A DNA stretch of 64,000 nt from Oscillospiraceae bacterium (GCA_015067895.1 SVLP01000008.1:19458-83457), one strand, 5' to 3'; shown: positions 50,417-59,385, counted from the stretch's first letter. A program made the numbers and translations. The notes: generated by a model from the sequence alone, not told the origin.

Positions 50417-52090
50417 TTACACAATTCGGATCATATATGTGTATGTGGGAAGATTGGTGCCCATAACCACAACTTTCCACTCACCTACCGTGTCAAAGAA
50501 AACCGAGCCAGAAACCTCGTCACTGCGAATACTTGTGAATGTGTAGGAAATGGTGCTTTGGCCGGGCTTGTATACATGCATTACCATATTTGTAACGGGT
50601 TCGTTTGCGAAGCCATACAGGGTTCTCGAGAAACCGGAGGTTCCCTTCACCATTGCATTTTCGAGCCTTGCATATACATAATTCTCGGTTGCCCCATTTG
50701 CATCATAAATGTAGCGAGGAACCATAACATATATCGAATAGGCTTCATCGGTATTACTACTGGGATGTCGAGTGGAGAGTTTGATGTTCTTTCTGCAACT
50801 GTTATAACCAGTGAAGTATATTTTATCTCTGGTTGTTCCTGTAGCATTGTTTACCAAAACAGCATGAGACATTTCCCCTCCTGAACCATTCACATGGAGT
50901 GCAGCACCTATCAAGTCGTCTTGTGTGAGTCCAGATGAGCCAACCATATTACTTGTGGCGTGATCTACGGTATGGGTATCACAGATAATTCCCGATTCGC
51001 CCGCACTCAGTTTTTTTCGTACCCCATCGAGATAGCCTCGGAAGCTGGAACAGGAAATCCAACTGTATTTTGAGTCATCGCTTAGATTCCAAGTTGTTGC
51101 TGTAGACCACCACTGGTAATAACCTGTAGTGTCCATACCTTTGCAGCTATTAATGTCTGTCGGACTATTACTCCCGCCAAACCCTGCCCAAATACACTGA
51201 GACACAAAAATCTGACAACTAGCATTATCCCAATTGAAACGCTCGTTTCTGTACGAAGGAATACTGTTTCCGTTATCCGCAGATGTGGAGTAAGTCAAAG
51301 CATACATTGCTGCATTCTGTGCATTGTATTCCCGTTGATAGGTTGTTGCGGAATTGGTTGAGAGATCAGTCCCAACATCAGCATCATCGATTGACATAAT
51401 GTTGATATCATTGATATTTTGACTGTATGCTTCGTCAATACCCCGAATCTCTGACTCCAAGTCGAAGCCGATTTCACGGTAAGTCTCATAGAACGGATCG
51501 TCCGACTCAACTGCCATAACCAGCCACGCACCATCATGCTTAAGCAATGAAACAAGGTAATGTGTCAATACCATGGAAGGCTCGTCGCAATCGCTATATT
51601 GAAAATCAAGCCTTTCGTAAAGATTTACCGATGCTAGGTTACCATTAACGGTACAATCTACGACATCATAGGTCGGAGTAAAATAGCTGTAAGCAATACC
51701 CTCCAATTCGTTGATATGCGCATGGTAATCTACATTCTTGCGGTGGAGAGACAGGTTATCAAGCATAGATTCCATGGATGCAGAGGTAAGCTTTGTGTTG
51801 CTGTATGGCACAGCCTTAAGAGTTGTTCGAAATTCAGAATAATCAGAGATTTCCTGGGTCAGAATTACTTTTTCATCATCAGGAATCGATTCCACGCTCA
51901 TTCGCTCGAAATTGCTTTCCTCGTAAAAATAGCTGGCATAAGTGGATTCTTCGAGATAGGCAGTCGCAACTGCAACGGCACTGCTTGTTTCATAATCAAT
52001 CAATGAATCATCCATTTCGATGGCGGTGAAGCCGCAGGAAAACATACAAAATATGACGGCTAATACAATGCATAATCGTTTCTTTAACAT
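50417..52090 (-). CDS. Secreted amidase-domain (Amidase_6-like) protein
   Basis: A 557-aa exported protein with a signal peptide (MLKKRLCIVLAVIFCMFSCGF; possible lipobox FSCG). Residues 255-450 resemble the putative amidase domain PF12671: YNAQNAAMYALTYS, NERFNWDNASCQIFVSQCIWAGFGG with the likely catalytic Cys, and later GEMSHAVLVNN with the His. The Asp-Cys-Thr-Asn of typical members reads Ala-Ser-Cys-Gln here, so activity is uncertain. It may cleave peptidoglycan peptides. Low-GC composition, unlike its neighbours, suggests acquisition by transfer. Confidence 0.72.
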   Translation of the reverse strand: MLKKRLCIVLAVIFCMFSCGFTAIEMDDSLIDYETSSAVAVATAYLEESTYASYFYEESNFERMSVESIPDDEKVILTQEISDYSEFRTTLKAVPYSNTKLTSASMESMLDNLSLHRKNVDYHAHINELEGIAYSYFTPTYDVVDCTVNGNLASVNLYERLDFQYSDCDEPSMVLTHYLVSLLKHDGAWLVMAVESDDPFYETYREIGFDLESEIRGIDEAYSQNINDINIMSIDDADVGTDLSTNSATTYQREYNAQNAAMYALTYSTSADNGNSIPSYRNERFNWDNASCQIFVSQCIWAGFGGSNSPTDINSCKGMDTTGYYQWWSTATTWNLSDDSKYSWISCSSFRGYLDGVRKKLSAGESGIICDTHTVDHATSNMVGSSGLTQDDLIGAALHVNGSGGEMSHAVLVNNATGTTRDKIYFTGYNSCRKNIKLSTRHPSSNTDEAYSIYVMVPRYIYDANGATENYVYARLENAMVKGTSGFSRTLYGFANEPVTNMVMHVYKPGQSTISYTFTSIRSDEVSGSVFFDTVGEWKVVVMGTNLPTYTYMIRIV

Positions 52091-52223
52091 GGCGATTCCC
52101 TCCTTGTTGAGATAACTAAACCATCACATCTCCTGAGAAAGACTGAACCATTGGCCTCCCCTCCTTTCTTTGTTTTGAACGAAATGACGAAAAATGCAAC
52201 AGTGCGCGGGTGCCTTTTGTTAT

Positions 52224-52252
52224 ATTTTACCACATCGATCATACGGAGTCAA
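52224..52252 (-). promoter_or_regulatory. Sigma-A promoter for the amidase gene
   Basis: On the minus strand TTGACT (52252-52247), 17-nt spacer, TAAAAT (52229-52224); leader of about 130 nt. Confidence 0.7.
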
Positions 52253-52263
52253 GATAAGAAGTG

Positions 52264-52298
52264 CTAAAAAGCACGCCCCACCATGCGGTGGGGCGTGC
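52264..52298 (-). terminator. Terminator of the KDPG aldolase gene
   Basis: GCACGCCCCACC paired with GGTGGGGCGTGC, followed on the minus strand by TTTTTAG. Confidence 0.88.
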
Positions 52299-52315
52299 TG
52301 CGTTATGGAGAAAGA

Positions 52316-53314
52316 TTACTTCTGAACCAGATGGACAGCGAAGCCGCTGAACTCTTCCTTCAGGTAGATGGCCTTGATGACGTCGGGGTTCTTCTTGTCG
52401 CGGGCGACGTACTCGTCGTAGTTGAACTCCACGCCCAGGTTCTCCAGCTGGTAGATGGCGCGCTCGACGGAGTTGGTGCCGATGGCGATGTGGCCCAGCT
52501 TGCCCAGCTTGGGATAGTGGTTGCACTCCACGCCGATGCCGGAGAAGTCAGAGCTGTTGCCGGGCTTGTAGGGGAAGCCGAACAGGGTGGAGAAGCGCTG
52601 GGCGGTCTTGGCGGCCTCCTCGCGGGTCTCGCAGTTCATGCCAACATGACGGACTTCGAAGCCCAGCATGGTGTTGACGGCCTCGCGGCACAGACGGGTG
52701 ATCTCGTCCCACTGCTCGGTCTTGATGAGGTCGGTGCCGTCCTTGCCCTTGAACATCCAGGTGCCGCCGACGGCGGTGATCTGGTTGAAGCCCAGGTATT
52801 CGTTGACGTTCTTGGCGGAGATGCCGCCGGTGCACATCCACTTCAGGTTCTTGTGGGGGCCTGCGCAGTTCTTCAGGAAGCCGACGCCGCCGTTGGCCTC
52901 AGCGGGGAAGAACTTCAGGACGTCCAGACCCATGCGGATGGCCTGCTCCATCTCGCCCAGAGTGGAGGTGCCGGGGATCATCAGACCGCCCTTGTTGATG
53001 ACGTACTGGGTCAGCTCGGGGATGAAGCCGGGGGAGACCAGGAAGGTGCAGCCAGCGGCCAGAGCGCGGTCAGCCTGCTCGTCGGTGATGACGGTGCCGG
53101 CGCCCAGCAGCATCTCGGGAACCTCGGCGGCGATGGCCTTGATGGCATCCTCAGCGGCGGCGGTGCGGAAGGTGACCTCGGCGGCGGGCAGACCGCCGGC
53201 GACCAGGGCGCGGGCCAGGGGCACGGCCTTGGCGGCGTCATCGATGGCGATGACGGGGATGATACCGATCTGGGAGACTCTCTTCAGAATCTCTTTCTGT
53301 GCTTCAGTGTACAT
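52316..53314 (-). CDS. eda: KDPG/KHG aldolase with C-terminal VOC-like domain
   Basis: A 332-aa protein. Residues 1-205 are a class I KDPG aldolase: AEVTFRTAAAEDAI with the catalytic Glu, LLGAGTVITDEQADRALAAGC, FLVSPGF, and LKFFPAEANGG with the Schiff-base Lys. Residues 220-332 (RHVGMNCETREEAAKTAQRFSTLFGFPYK, LGHIAIGTNSVERAIYQLENLGVEF) look like a glyoxalase/VOC fold. It splits 2-keto-3-deoxy-6-phosphogluconate, or 4-hydroxy-2-oxoglutarate, for sugar-acid catabolism. GGAGGAG sets the start at 53314. The VOC extension is seen in some Clostridial homologues; its role is unknown. Confidence 0.88.
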   Translation of the reverse strand: MYTEAQKEILKRVSQIGIIPVIAIDDAAKAVPLARALVAGGLPAAEVTFRTAAAEDAIKAIAAEVPEMLLGAGTVITDEQADRALAAGCTFLVSPGFIPELTQYVINKGGLMIPGTSTLGEMEQAIRMGLDVLKFFPAEANGGVGFLKNCAGPHKNLKWMCTGGISAKNVNEYLGFNQITAVGGTWMFKGKDGTDLIKTEQWDEITRLCREAVNTMLGFEVRHVGMNCETREEAAKTAQRFSTLFGFPYKPGNSSDFSGIGVECNHYPKLGKLGHIAIGTNSVERAIYQLENLGVEFNYDEYVARDKKNPDVIKAIYLKEEFSGFAVHLVQK

Positions 53315-53351
53315 TGGAAACTCCTCCTCCGAATTTTTGGATAACACTTAT

Positions 53352-53379
53352 ATTATAGTGCAATCATCGGAGAATGCAA
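53352..53379 (-). promoter_or_regulatory. Sigma-A promoter for the aldolase gene
   Basis: On the minus strand TTGCAT (53379-53374), 16-nt spacer, TATAAT (53357-53352). Confidence 0.7.
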
Positions 53380-53471
53380 GGGTTTCAGCGAAAAAGGTCA
53401 GTTTCGCTAAAGGGAACCGGGGAGGAGTTGTGGAAAATGCCGTAGGAATGGATATATCAGGAAGGGATGCA

Positions 53472-53501
53472 GTAGGGATCGGCCTGCGTGCCGATCCCTA
53501 C
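53472..53501. repeat. GTAGGGATCGGC hairpin element
   Basis: GTAGGGATCGGC-CTGCGT-GCCGATCCCTAC, followed by GGGTATTTTT. Dispersed-repeat-like hairpin upstream of the carboxypeptidase gene. Confidence 0.6.
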
Positions 53502-53558
53502 GGGTATTTTTGTGGGCGCGCAGACATACACTGTCCCAAAGCGCAAGGAGGGATGTGT

Positions 53559-54689
53559 ATGAAAAAACTGCTTTGCCTGGTGCTGGCCCTGCACCTGCTG
53601 GCGGCTCCGGCGATGGCGGCGGAATATGAAGCCAAGAGCTGGATCCTCATGGACGCGGCCACGGGCACGGTGCTGGATGCGGGCCGGGAGCACGAACGGC
53701 TGGCCCCCGCCAGCGTCACCAAGGTGATGACGCTGCTGCTCATCATGGAGGCCGTCGATTCGGGCCGCATCGGCTGGGGGGACACGGTGACCGCCTCGGA
53801 AGCCGCCGCAGCCAAGGGGGGCAGTCAGGTATTTTTGAAGGTGGGGGAGACCATGACCGTGGAGGAGATGGTCAAATCCATCGCCGTCTCCTCCGCCAAC
53901 GACTGCGCCTGTGCCATGGCGGAGCACCTGGCGGGCTCGGAAGCCGCCTTCGTGGAGCAGATGAACGCCAGAGCGAAAGAGCTGGGCATGACGGATACGA
54001 ATTTCGTCAACTGCACCGGCCTGGACGACGATGATTCCGCATCCGCCCATAAAACCAGTGCCCATGATATCGCCCTCATGTCCCGGGAGCTGCTTAACAA
54101 CCACCCGGATATCAAAAAGTACACCACCATCTGGATGGATTCGGTGCGAAACGGCTCCTTCGGCCTGAGCAACACCAACAAGCTGGTGCGCTTTTACGAG
54201 GGCTGTACCGGCCTGAAGACCGGCTTCACCTCGGCGGCGGGCTACTGCCTGTCGGCCAGCGCGGAGCGGGGCGGCATGGAGCTCATCGCCGTGGTCATGG
54301 GCGGCGAGACCAGCCAAAAGCGGTTCGATGCCTGCCGGGGGATGCTGGATTACGGCTTCGCCAGCTTTGCCCACTATACCCCGGAAGCTCCCGCCGGAGC
54401 AGCCGTCCCCGTGAAGCTGGGCGTTTCCGAAGCTGTCCCCGCTGTTTTGAAGGAAAATACCCCCATTTTGGTGGAAAAAGGAAAGCTTTCCGCGATCAAT
54501 GCGAAGATCACCCTCCTCCCGGAGCTGCCCGCCCCCGTGGCCCAGGGAGACCCGGTGGGGGAGCTGACCGTGGAATGTGAGGGGGAGGTGCTGGCAGTTG
54601 TCCCCCTGGTTGCCGGGGAAGCTGTGGAAAAACTCCGGTGGACAGATCTCTTCGCCCAGCTTCTGGGGAAGGTCGCCATGGGAAATTAA
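53559..54689 (+). CDS. D-alanyl-D-alanine carboxypeptidase (DacF/PBP5-like)
   Basis: A 376-aa secreted penicillin-binding protein. Signal peptide 1-20; active-site SxxK at Ser52-Lys55 (ASVTKVM), SxN at Ser112-Asn114 (SSAND), and KTG in CTGLKTGFTSAAG. The C-terminal 100 residues form the beta-rich PBP5 tail (LPELPAPVAQGDPVGEL). It trims the terminal D-Ala of peptidoglycan stem peptides. AAGGAGG sets the ATG at 53559. No C-terminal amphipathic anchor is evident beyond VEKLRWTDLFAQLLGKV, which could serve as one. Confidence 0.94.
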   Translation: MKKLLCLVLALHLLAAPAMAAEYEAKSWILMDAATGTVLDAGREHERLAPASVTKVMTLLLIMEAVDSGRIGWGDTVTASEAAAAKGGSQVFLKVGETMTVEEMVKSIAVSSANDCACAMAEHLAGSEAAFVEQMNARAKELGMTDTNFVNCTGLDDDDSASAHKTSAHDIALMSRELLNNHPDIKKYTTIWMDSVRNGSFGLSNTNKLVRFYEGCTGLKTGFTSAAGYCLSASAERGGMELIAVVMGGETSQKRFDACRGMLDYGFASFAHYTPEAPAGAAVPVKLGVSEAVPAVLKENTPILVEKGKLSAINAKITLLPELPAPVAQGDPVGELTVECEGEVLAVVPLVAGEAVEKLRWTDLFAQLLGKVAMGN

Positions 54690-54837
54690 CGGTTCATAAT
54701 TTATTCAGATTTTGTTTTCAAAGTCGTCACGGGCAGTTCAATTCCGGGGATTAGGATATAGCCATACCAAGGAACGCGGAAGCCGTGAGCCGCCTCCTTC
54801 GGTACCTCTTTTCTACCTCTCTTTTTTCTAACCGCGG

Positions 54838-54866
54838 AAAGGCCCCTGCTTCGGCAGGGGCCTTTT
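54838..54866 (+). terminator. Hairpin terminator downstream of the carboxypeptidase gene
   Basis: AAAGGCCCCTGC-TTCG-GCAGGGGCCTTT, 150 bp after the stop codon. Confidence 0.75.
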
Positions 54867-54879
54867 CCATATCCTCCTC

Positions 54880-55005
54880 TTGGCCCCCTCTGAGAGGGGG
54901 CTGGCAGCGAAGCTGACTGGGGGAGTGTCCCCACAAAAGAAGAACACCCCCTCCGATCCGCTGACGCGGGCCACCTCCCCCAAAGGGGGAGGCAAGAATG
55001 GTTTA
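54880..55005. repeat. CCTCCCCCAAAGGGGGAGG-type intergenic repeat (module W); no gene
   Basis: GGCCCCCTCTGAGAGGGGGCTGG at one end, CACCTCCCCCAAAGGGGGAGG at the other. It is a type of non-coding repeat common in Clostridia. A short degenerate match lies at 31920-31950. The 360-bp gap 54690-55052 holds only this and the terminator. Confidence 0.65.
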
Positions 55006-55052
55006 CTTTTCTCCAAATTTGTGGTAACATAACAAAAATATGCGCATTTGCA

Positions 55053-56228
55053 ATGGAGCTGATCTCTTTGTTATACGACAATACCTATGTGAACATCGAC
55101 ATGGATGCCATCCTCGCCAATTTCGACGCGGTGCAGAGCAAGACCCGGGTTCCCGTCATGGCCATCATCAAGGCCGATGCCTACGGCCACGGCGCGGTGC
55201 AGGTGGCCCGGCTGCTGGAATCCAGGGTCGCCTTCTTCGGCGTCTCCGGCGTGGGCGAGGCCCTGGAGCTGCGCCAGTCGGGACTGGAGAAGCCCATCCT
55301 GATCCTGGGCCACACCCCCACCGCTGCCTATCCCCAGATCGTGGGACTGGGCATCCGGCCCGCCATCTTCTGCCGGGAGGACGCGGAGCTCTTAAGCCGG
55401 GAGGCCGTCCGCCAGCATACCACGGCGAAATTCCACCTGGCCGTGGACACCGGCATGAGCCGTCTGGGCTTCCAGTGCACCCGGGAGGACGCGAAAATCT
55501 GCGCCGAGGTTGCCCGGCTTCCCGGCCTGGAGGTGGAGGGTCTGTTCAGCCATTTCGCCACCGCCGACTGTCTGGATCTGCGGAAAGCTCGGGCCCAGCG
55601 GAAGCGGTTCGACGCTTTTTACGAGTGGCTGCGGGAGGAGGGCATCACCATCCCCATCCGCCATATGAACAACTCCGCCGGTCTGATGAATTTCGACACC
55701 CAGTACGATCTTGTCCGCTCCGGCATCGTCACCTACGGCCTGTACCCCAGCGACGAGGTCTCCCCGGCTCTGCTGCCCCTGAAGCCTGCCCTCAGCTGGT
55801 ATAGCCGGGTCAGCCATGTCAAGACCCTGCCCGCAGGCCGGGAGGTCAGCTACGGCGGCACCTACGTGACCGAGCGGGATACCCGCATCGCCACCGTCCC
55901 CGTGGGATATGCAGACGGCTATTGGCGCAGCCTTTCCGGCAAGTTCTATGTCCTGATCCGGGGCCGCAGAGCACCAATCATCGGCCGCATCTGCATGGAT
56001 CAGATGATGGTGGACGTGACCGACATCCCCGGCGTCCTGGTGGGCGACACGGTGACCTTAGTCGGCACCGACGGCCCCGAGACCATCACCGTCGAGCGCA
56101 TTGCCCAGGTGGCGGGCACCTTCAACTATGAGTTCATCTGCGGCATCTCCCGCCGGGTGCCCAGGTTCTACTACCGGGAGGGCCGCCTGGTGAAGGAAGT
56201 CCACTACCTGCTCGACAGCATCGGATGA
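55053..56228 (+). CDS. alr: Alanine racemase
   Basis: A 391-aa fold-type III PLP enzyme. Lys40 in MAIIKADAYGHG binds PLP, and the catalytic Tyr lies in VPVGYADGYWR in the C-terminal beta domain; HLAVDTGMSRLGF and HMNNSAGL are further signatures. It makes D-alanine for peptidoglycan. Start choice: the ATG at 55053 lacks a ribosome site, while GGAG at 55056 is well placed for an in-frame TTG at 55068, so the true start may be 55068 (386 aa). It overlaps the next gene by 4 nt and follows a D,D-carboxypeptidase gene, consistent with an envelope neighbourhood. Confidence 0.94.
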   Translation: MELISLLYDNTYVNIDMDAILANFDAVQSKTRVPVMAIIKADAYGHGAVQVARLLESRVAFFGVSGVGEALELRQSGLEKPILILGHTPTAAYPQIVGLGIRPAIFCREDAELLSREAVRQHTTAKFHLAVDTGMSRLGFQCTREDAKICAEVARLPGLEVEGLFSHFATADCLDLRKARAQRKRFDAFYEWLREEGITIPIRHMNNSAGLMNFDTQYDLVRSGIVTYGLYPSDEVSPALLPLKPALSWYSRVSHVKTLPAGREVSYGGTYVTERDTRIATVPVGYADGYWRSLSGKFYVLIRGRRAPIIGRICMDQMMVDVTDIPGVLVGDTVTLVGTDGPETITVERIAQVAGTFNYEFICGISRRVPRFYYREGRLVKEVHYLLDSIG

Positions 56229-57340
56229 AGAAACTGATTTTGCTGCTGGCCTTAGTCCTCCTGCTGGAATGCATCTACTGCGTGGCGGTGTTCACCGACT
56301 GGGTGGAGCCGCTCAGTGACCTGCGGGATACGTACATCGAGACGGCTCTTGGCACCATGAACCACAAGTGGCTGGCCACGGCCCTGATCCCCGGGGATAT
56401 CGTCCTGGAGGTCTGGGAAGGGCTGGAGGATGCCCGGCTGGCCCAGTCCGGCCAGAATTCCGGCGACTGGGAGCTGGAAACAACGCCGTGGGAGTCCACC
56501 TTCTTCCAGCGGTTCGAGGAGCTGGAGGCGGCGGCAGTCCGGGCCTGGGCTCCGATCCCGGAGGAGGAGCTGGACGTGCTTTCCGTAAACTGCGCAGGCC
56601 TGGATGAGGTCGGACTGGATCTATACACCCGCCAGGGGGATCAAGTCCTCGCCATCGACGCGCCCAACGGCCTGCTGGTGGTGCGGATCAAGACCGACAA
56701 ATACCGGGGCGTGCTGATCCTGGCCAAGGATCCCAGCCGTCTCTCCTGTGCCCCCTCCGAAAGCTGGGGCGAGAAGGGGCAGCGGGCCGGGGACATCGCC
56801 CGTGACCATGGAGCGCTGGTCGCCCTCACCGGCTCCGGCTTCGACGACAGCGGCGTCGAGGGCGCGGAGCAGACCGGCGCGGCCATGTGCGGCGGCGTAG
56901 CCTGCGGCGACCACCTGAAGCCCGGCTACAAGCGCATCGAGCTCCGGCGTGATGACAAGCTCTACGTGACGGACGCATCGGAGTCCTTCCACCCAGACTG
57001 CACCGACGCCACCGAATGGACACCCGCGCTGATCGTCGACGGCGTGACGGTGGTCTCGGAGGAAGACCATTACAACGCCCGCAACCCCCGCTGCTGCCTG
57101 GGACAGACCAGGGACGGCACCGTGCTGATGCTCTGCATCGAGGGCCGGTACTTAGACTCCCTGGGCGCCACCGCACCGGAGTGCGCAGAAATTTTGGCCC
57201 GCTACGGGGCATACCAGGCCATGAACCTGGACGGCGGCACCAGTGCCATCTGCTGGTACCAGGGGGAGTATATCACACGATGCTCCGACCCGGGATTGCC
57301 GGAGGGACGATTGCTGCCGAATGCGTGGATCTACAAATAA
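56225..57340 (+). CDS. Phosphodiester glycosidase (NAGPA-domain) family exported protein
   Basis: A 371-aa protein with an N-terminal signal anchor (MKKLILLLALVLLLECIYCVAV). The C-terminal 200 residues form the NAGPA domain: ALTGSGFDDSG, RNPRCCLGQTRDGTVLMLCIEGR, and GAYQAMNLDGGTSAICWYQG with the conserved NLDGG. Relatives cleave GlcNAc-1-phosphodiester bonds, as in cell wall or exopolysaccharide turnover. The ATG overlaps the alr stop (ATGA), so both are in one operon. Confidence 0.88.
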   Translation: MKKLILLLALVLLLECIYCVAVFTDWVEPLSDLRDTYIETALGTMNHKWLATALIPGDIVLEVWEGLEDARLAQSGQNSGDWELETTPWESTFFQRFEELEAAAVRAWAPIPEEELDVLSVNCAGLDEVGLDLYTRQGDQVLAIDAPNGLLVVRIKTDKYRGVLILAKDPSRLSCAPSESWGEKGQRAGDIARDHGALVALTGSGFDDSGVEGAEQTGAAMCGGVACGDHLKPGYKRIELRRDDKLYVTDASESFHPDCTDATEWTPALIVDGVTVVSEEDHYNARNPRCCLGQTRDGTVLMLCIEGRYLDSLGATAPECAEILARYGAYQAMNLDGGTSAICWYQGEYITRCSDPGLPEGRLLPNAWIYK

Positions 57341-57445
57341 ACCTTGCAGCAGCCGGAAGAACCGCTGCAAAGCGTGCGGTATACCCACGCCGACCAGCTT
57401 TGATAACTGCCGGTGCAAGTCAGAAGCACAATGTGCGATTACGAT

Positions 57446-57542
57446 GTCATTGCGAGCCGAAGGCGTGGCAATCTCCTGAGAGGTTGTACAGATTTGAACG
57501 CAGTACCAGGAGATTGCCACGCCCTCGCGGGCTCGCAATGAC
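57446..57542. repeat. Dispersed palindromic element, copy 3 (CATTGCGAG family)
   Basis: Starts GTCATTGCGAGCCGAAGG, ends GGGCTCGCAATGAC. It is followed at about 57600-57628 by a CCGCCCTACAG element like that at 20844-20870. The 340-bp gap 57341-57681 holds these repeats and a terminator, no gene. Confidence 0.8.
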
Positions 57543-57645
57543 AGAAATAACTTAACGTGGTTCTTTCTTTTCAACCCATGGCAATCATCCCACCTGATCG
57601 GCGGAGGCAGTGCCATCCGCCCTACAGGTACTTTTTATATGCTGT

Positions 57646-57677
57646 AAAACGCCTGCCGCTGTTGTGCGGCAGGCGTT
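57646..57677 (-). terminator. Terminator of the Nudix gene
   Basis: AACGCCTGCCGC paired with GCGGCAGGCGTT, followed on the minus strand by TTTT. Confidence 0.82.
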
Positions 57678-57681
57678 CGTT

Positions 57682-58197
57682 TCATCTATATCCGGGTTCC
57701 TGTCTATCGAGGAGCTGGGGTTCCTGGTGTAAAAACTGTCTGCCGATGATCCGGCAGATCTCCCGGTTTTTGATCATTTCCCGAATCTCCACGAAGGTGG
57801 CCCATTTGGCGGCGGTGGTCTCGCCCTCCAGGAGGACGATGTCCTCGATGGGGGTGGCGTTCTTCAGACAGTAGAAGTCGAAGAAGGAATCCTTGTCCCG
57901 GCGGGTGCTGAGGAGCTCGAAGTCCTCCTCCTTTGCGCGGATGCCCGTCTCCTCAAAGAGCTCCCGGGCGATGGCCTGGCGGCTGGTCTCACCGGCCTTG
58001 GCCGCGCCGCCGGAATTTTCCCAGGTGCCCGCGAAGGACTTCTGGGGAGCCCGCTGGGTCAGCAGGATCCTGCCCCTGCCGTCGTAGACCCACACGCAGA
58101 CGATGAGTCCATACTCTCCCTGCTTCCACCGGGTACCCCGGCGGTGGAGCCGCCCGGTCAGGATCCGGTCGGCGTCGTAGACGTCATTGTATTCCAT
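57682..58197 (-). CDS. Nudix hydrolase
   Basis: A 171-aa protein with a complete Nudix box, G-x5-E-x7-RELFEETGI, at about residues 60-83 within ENSGGAAKAGETSRQAIARELFEETGI. The N-terminal MEYNDVYDADRILTGRLHRRG is typical of the IDI-like/YfcD group, and WKQGEYGLIVCVWV starts the core sheet. It hydrolyses a nucleoside-diphosphate-linked or similar pyrophosphate substrate; which one cannot be read. GCGAGG before the ATG at 58197 supports that start over the longer frame. Confidence 0.88.
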   Translation of the reverse strand: MEYNDVYDADRILTGRLHRRGTRWKQGEYGLIVCVWVYDGRGRILLTQRAPQKSFAGTWENSGGAAKAGETSRQAIARELFEETGIRAKEEDFELLSTRRDKDSFFDFYCLKNATPIEDIVLLEGETTAAKWATFVEIREMIKNREICRIIGRQFLHQEPQLLDRQEPGYR

Positions 58198-58226
58198 TGG
58201 CGCACACCTCGCTTTCCTGATGTAAT

Positions 58227-58255
58227 ATTTTACCACTGTATGGGATAGCCGTCAA
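58227..58255 (-). promoter_or_regulatory. Sigma-A promoter for the Nudix gene
   Basis: On the minus strand TTGACG (58255-58250), 17-nt spacer, TAAAAT (58232-58227). Confidence 0.68.
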
Positions 58256-58270
58256 GGAGAAAGTGTCCCT

Positions 58271-58299
58271 TGACATGGGGAAAGTCCGCTGTTACAATG
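58271..58299 (+). promoter_or_regulatory. Sigma-A promoter for the DUF1292 gene
   Basis: Perfect TTGACA (58271-58276), 17-nt spacer, TACAAT (58294-58299). It is back to back with the Nudix promoter. Confidence 0.75.
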
Positions 58300-58329
58300 G
58301 AGCTACCAAAAACAAGGAGGATTTTTCCA

Positions 58330-58620
58330 ATGGCTAACGAAGAGCTGCTGAATGAAGAGGAGATCAGCATCCTCTCCCTGACCGATGAGGAAGGCAACGA
58401 GGTGGAGTTCGAGCTGATCGACTCCGTGGACTACGAGGGCGTGGAGTACCTGATCCTGCTGCCCCCCGAGGAGGAGGCCGCCGAGGTCGTCATTCTGGAG
58501 GTCGAGCCCCACAAGGACGGCACCGAGTCCTACCTGACCGTCGATGACGAGACTGTCCTGAACGCCGTCTTCGCCATCTTCAAGGAGCGTTTCGCCGACT
58601 TCTTCACCTTTGAGGAATAA
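58330..58620 (+). CDS. DUF1292 domain-containing acidic protein
   Basis: A 96-aa, very acidic protein with the DUF1292 core ISILSLTDEEGNEVEFELIDSVDYEGVEYLILLPPEEE. The family is widespread in Firmicutes and of unknown function; in many genomes it follows ruvX, which is absent here. AAGGAGG gives a strong ribosome site 10 nt upstream. Terminated by the hairpin at 58631-58664. Confidence 0.88.
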   Translation: MANEELLNEEEISILSLTDEEGNEVEFELIDSVDYEGVEYLILLPPEEEAAEVVILEVEPHKDGTESYLTVDDETVLNAVFAIFKERFADFFTFEE

Positions 58621-58630
58621 GACTTGCAAT

Positions 58631-58664
58631 AAAAACTGCCGATCCTGCGGGATCGGCAGTTTTT
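58631..58664 (+). terminator. Terminator of the DUF1292 gene
   Basis: AACTGCCGATCC-TGC-GGGATCGGCAGTT followed by TTT. Confidence 0.88.
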
Positions 58665-58670
58665 AAGTTC

Positions 58671-58742
58671 CGATTGTCCCGAAGGGACACCACAACCGCC
58701 GCATAGCGGCGATATCACACGCCGTCAGGCGGCGTATATCAC
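58671..58742. repeat. Partial copy of intergenic repeat module Y
   Basis: Contains GTCCCGAAGGGACACC, ACCGCCGC and CACGCCGTCAGGC units of module Y, directly abutting the next gene's stop codon. Confidence 0.7.
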
Positions 58743-58743
58743 C

Positions 58744-59385
58744 TTACTCCGTCTCCTCGGGCCGCAGGCCGTCCAGGGTGTCGGCGGCGCTGCCCAGGGC
58801 AGTGCGGCCGGTTTCGATGGTCTCCATCAGGGCTACCAGGTCGGCACGGAACTTCTCGGCCAGCTCCTCGAAGGCGGCGTTGGCATCGCCCAGGGTGGAG
58901 CCTGCGCCCCGGAGGGCGGTGTTGGCGTTGGTATAGAGCTCGTTGACCCGATCCCGGGCCTGACGCTCCACGGTCTCGGCACGGCGGTAGGCTCTCAGCT
59001 CATCCCAGTGGTTGGCGGACTTCTCGATGGCGGCGGGCTTGGCGGCGGCCTCTTTGGCCTCCTCCAGCTCCTCCCGCAGGGCGGCCATCTGCTCGGCCTG
59101 CTCGGTCAGCAGCTGGTTGGCGGCCTCCAGCTCCTCCCGGACGGACACCAGCTCAGCATCCCGGTCAGCGACGGTCTGCTCCAGCTCGCCGACCCGATCC
59201 TGGGCGGCGGAGTCCTCGTCCATCTGGCTGCGGAGCTCATTGAGCTCGGTGCGCAGAGAATCGGCCTCGGAGCGGAGCTGGTTGACCAGGGTCTCGTGCT
59301 TGGTGGTCATGTAGGCGATATGGTTGACCACATCCTCCCGGTGGAAGCCGTTGAATGCGGAGCGGAAAGTCTGGGGTTCGTTCAT
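58744..59385 (-). CDS. DivIVA-like coiled-coil protein
   Basis: A 213-aa protein. The N-terminal FRSAFNGFHREDVVNHIAYMTTKHETL resembles the DivIVA membrane-binding motif (GFxREDV...YI). Residues 40-115 are a long heptad-patterned coiled coil rich in Glu, Leu and Ala, with a second helical region near 135-200. DivIVA proteins mark curved membrane at septa or poles and recruit division or wall-synthesis factors. It is shorter and more divergent than canonical DivIVA, so the exact role is uncertain. CAGGAGG lies upstream of the ATG. Confidence 0.75.
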   Translation of the reverse strand: MNEPQTFRSAFNGFHREDVVNHIAYMTTKHETLVNQLRSEADSLRTELNELRSQMDEDSAAQDRVGELEQTVADRDAELVSVREELEAANQLLTEQAEQMAALREELEEAKEAAAKPAAIEKSANHWDELRAYRRAETVERQARDRVNELYTNANTALRGAGSTLGDANAAFEELAEKFRADLVALMETIETGRTALGSAADTLDGLRPEETE

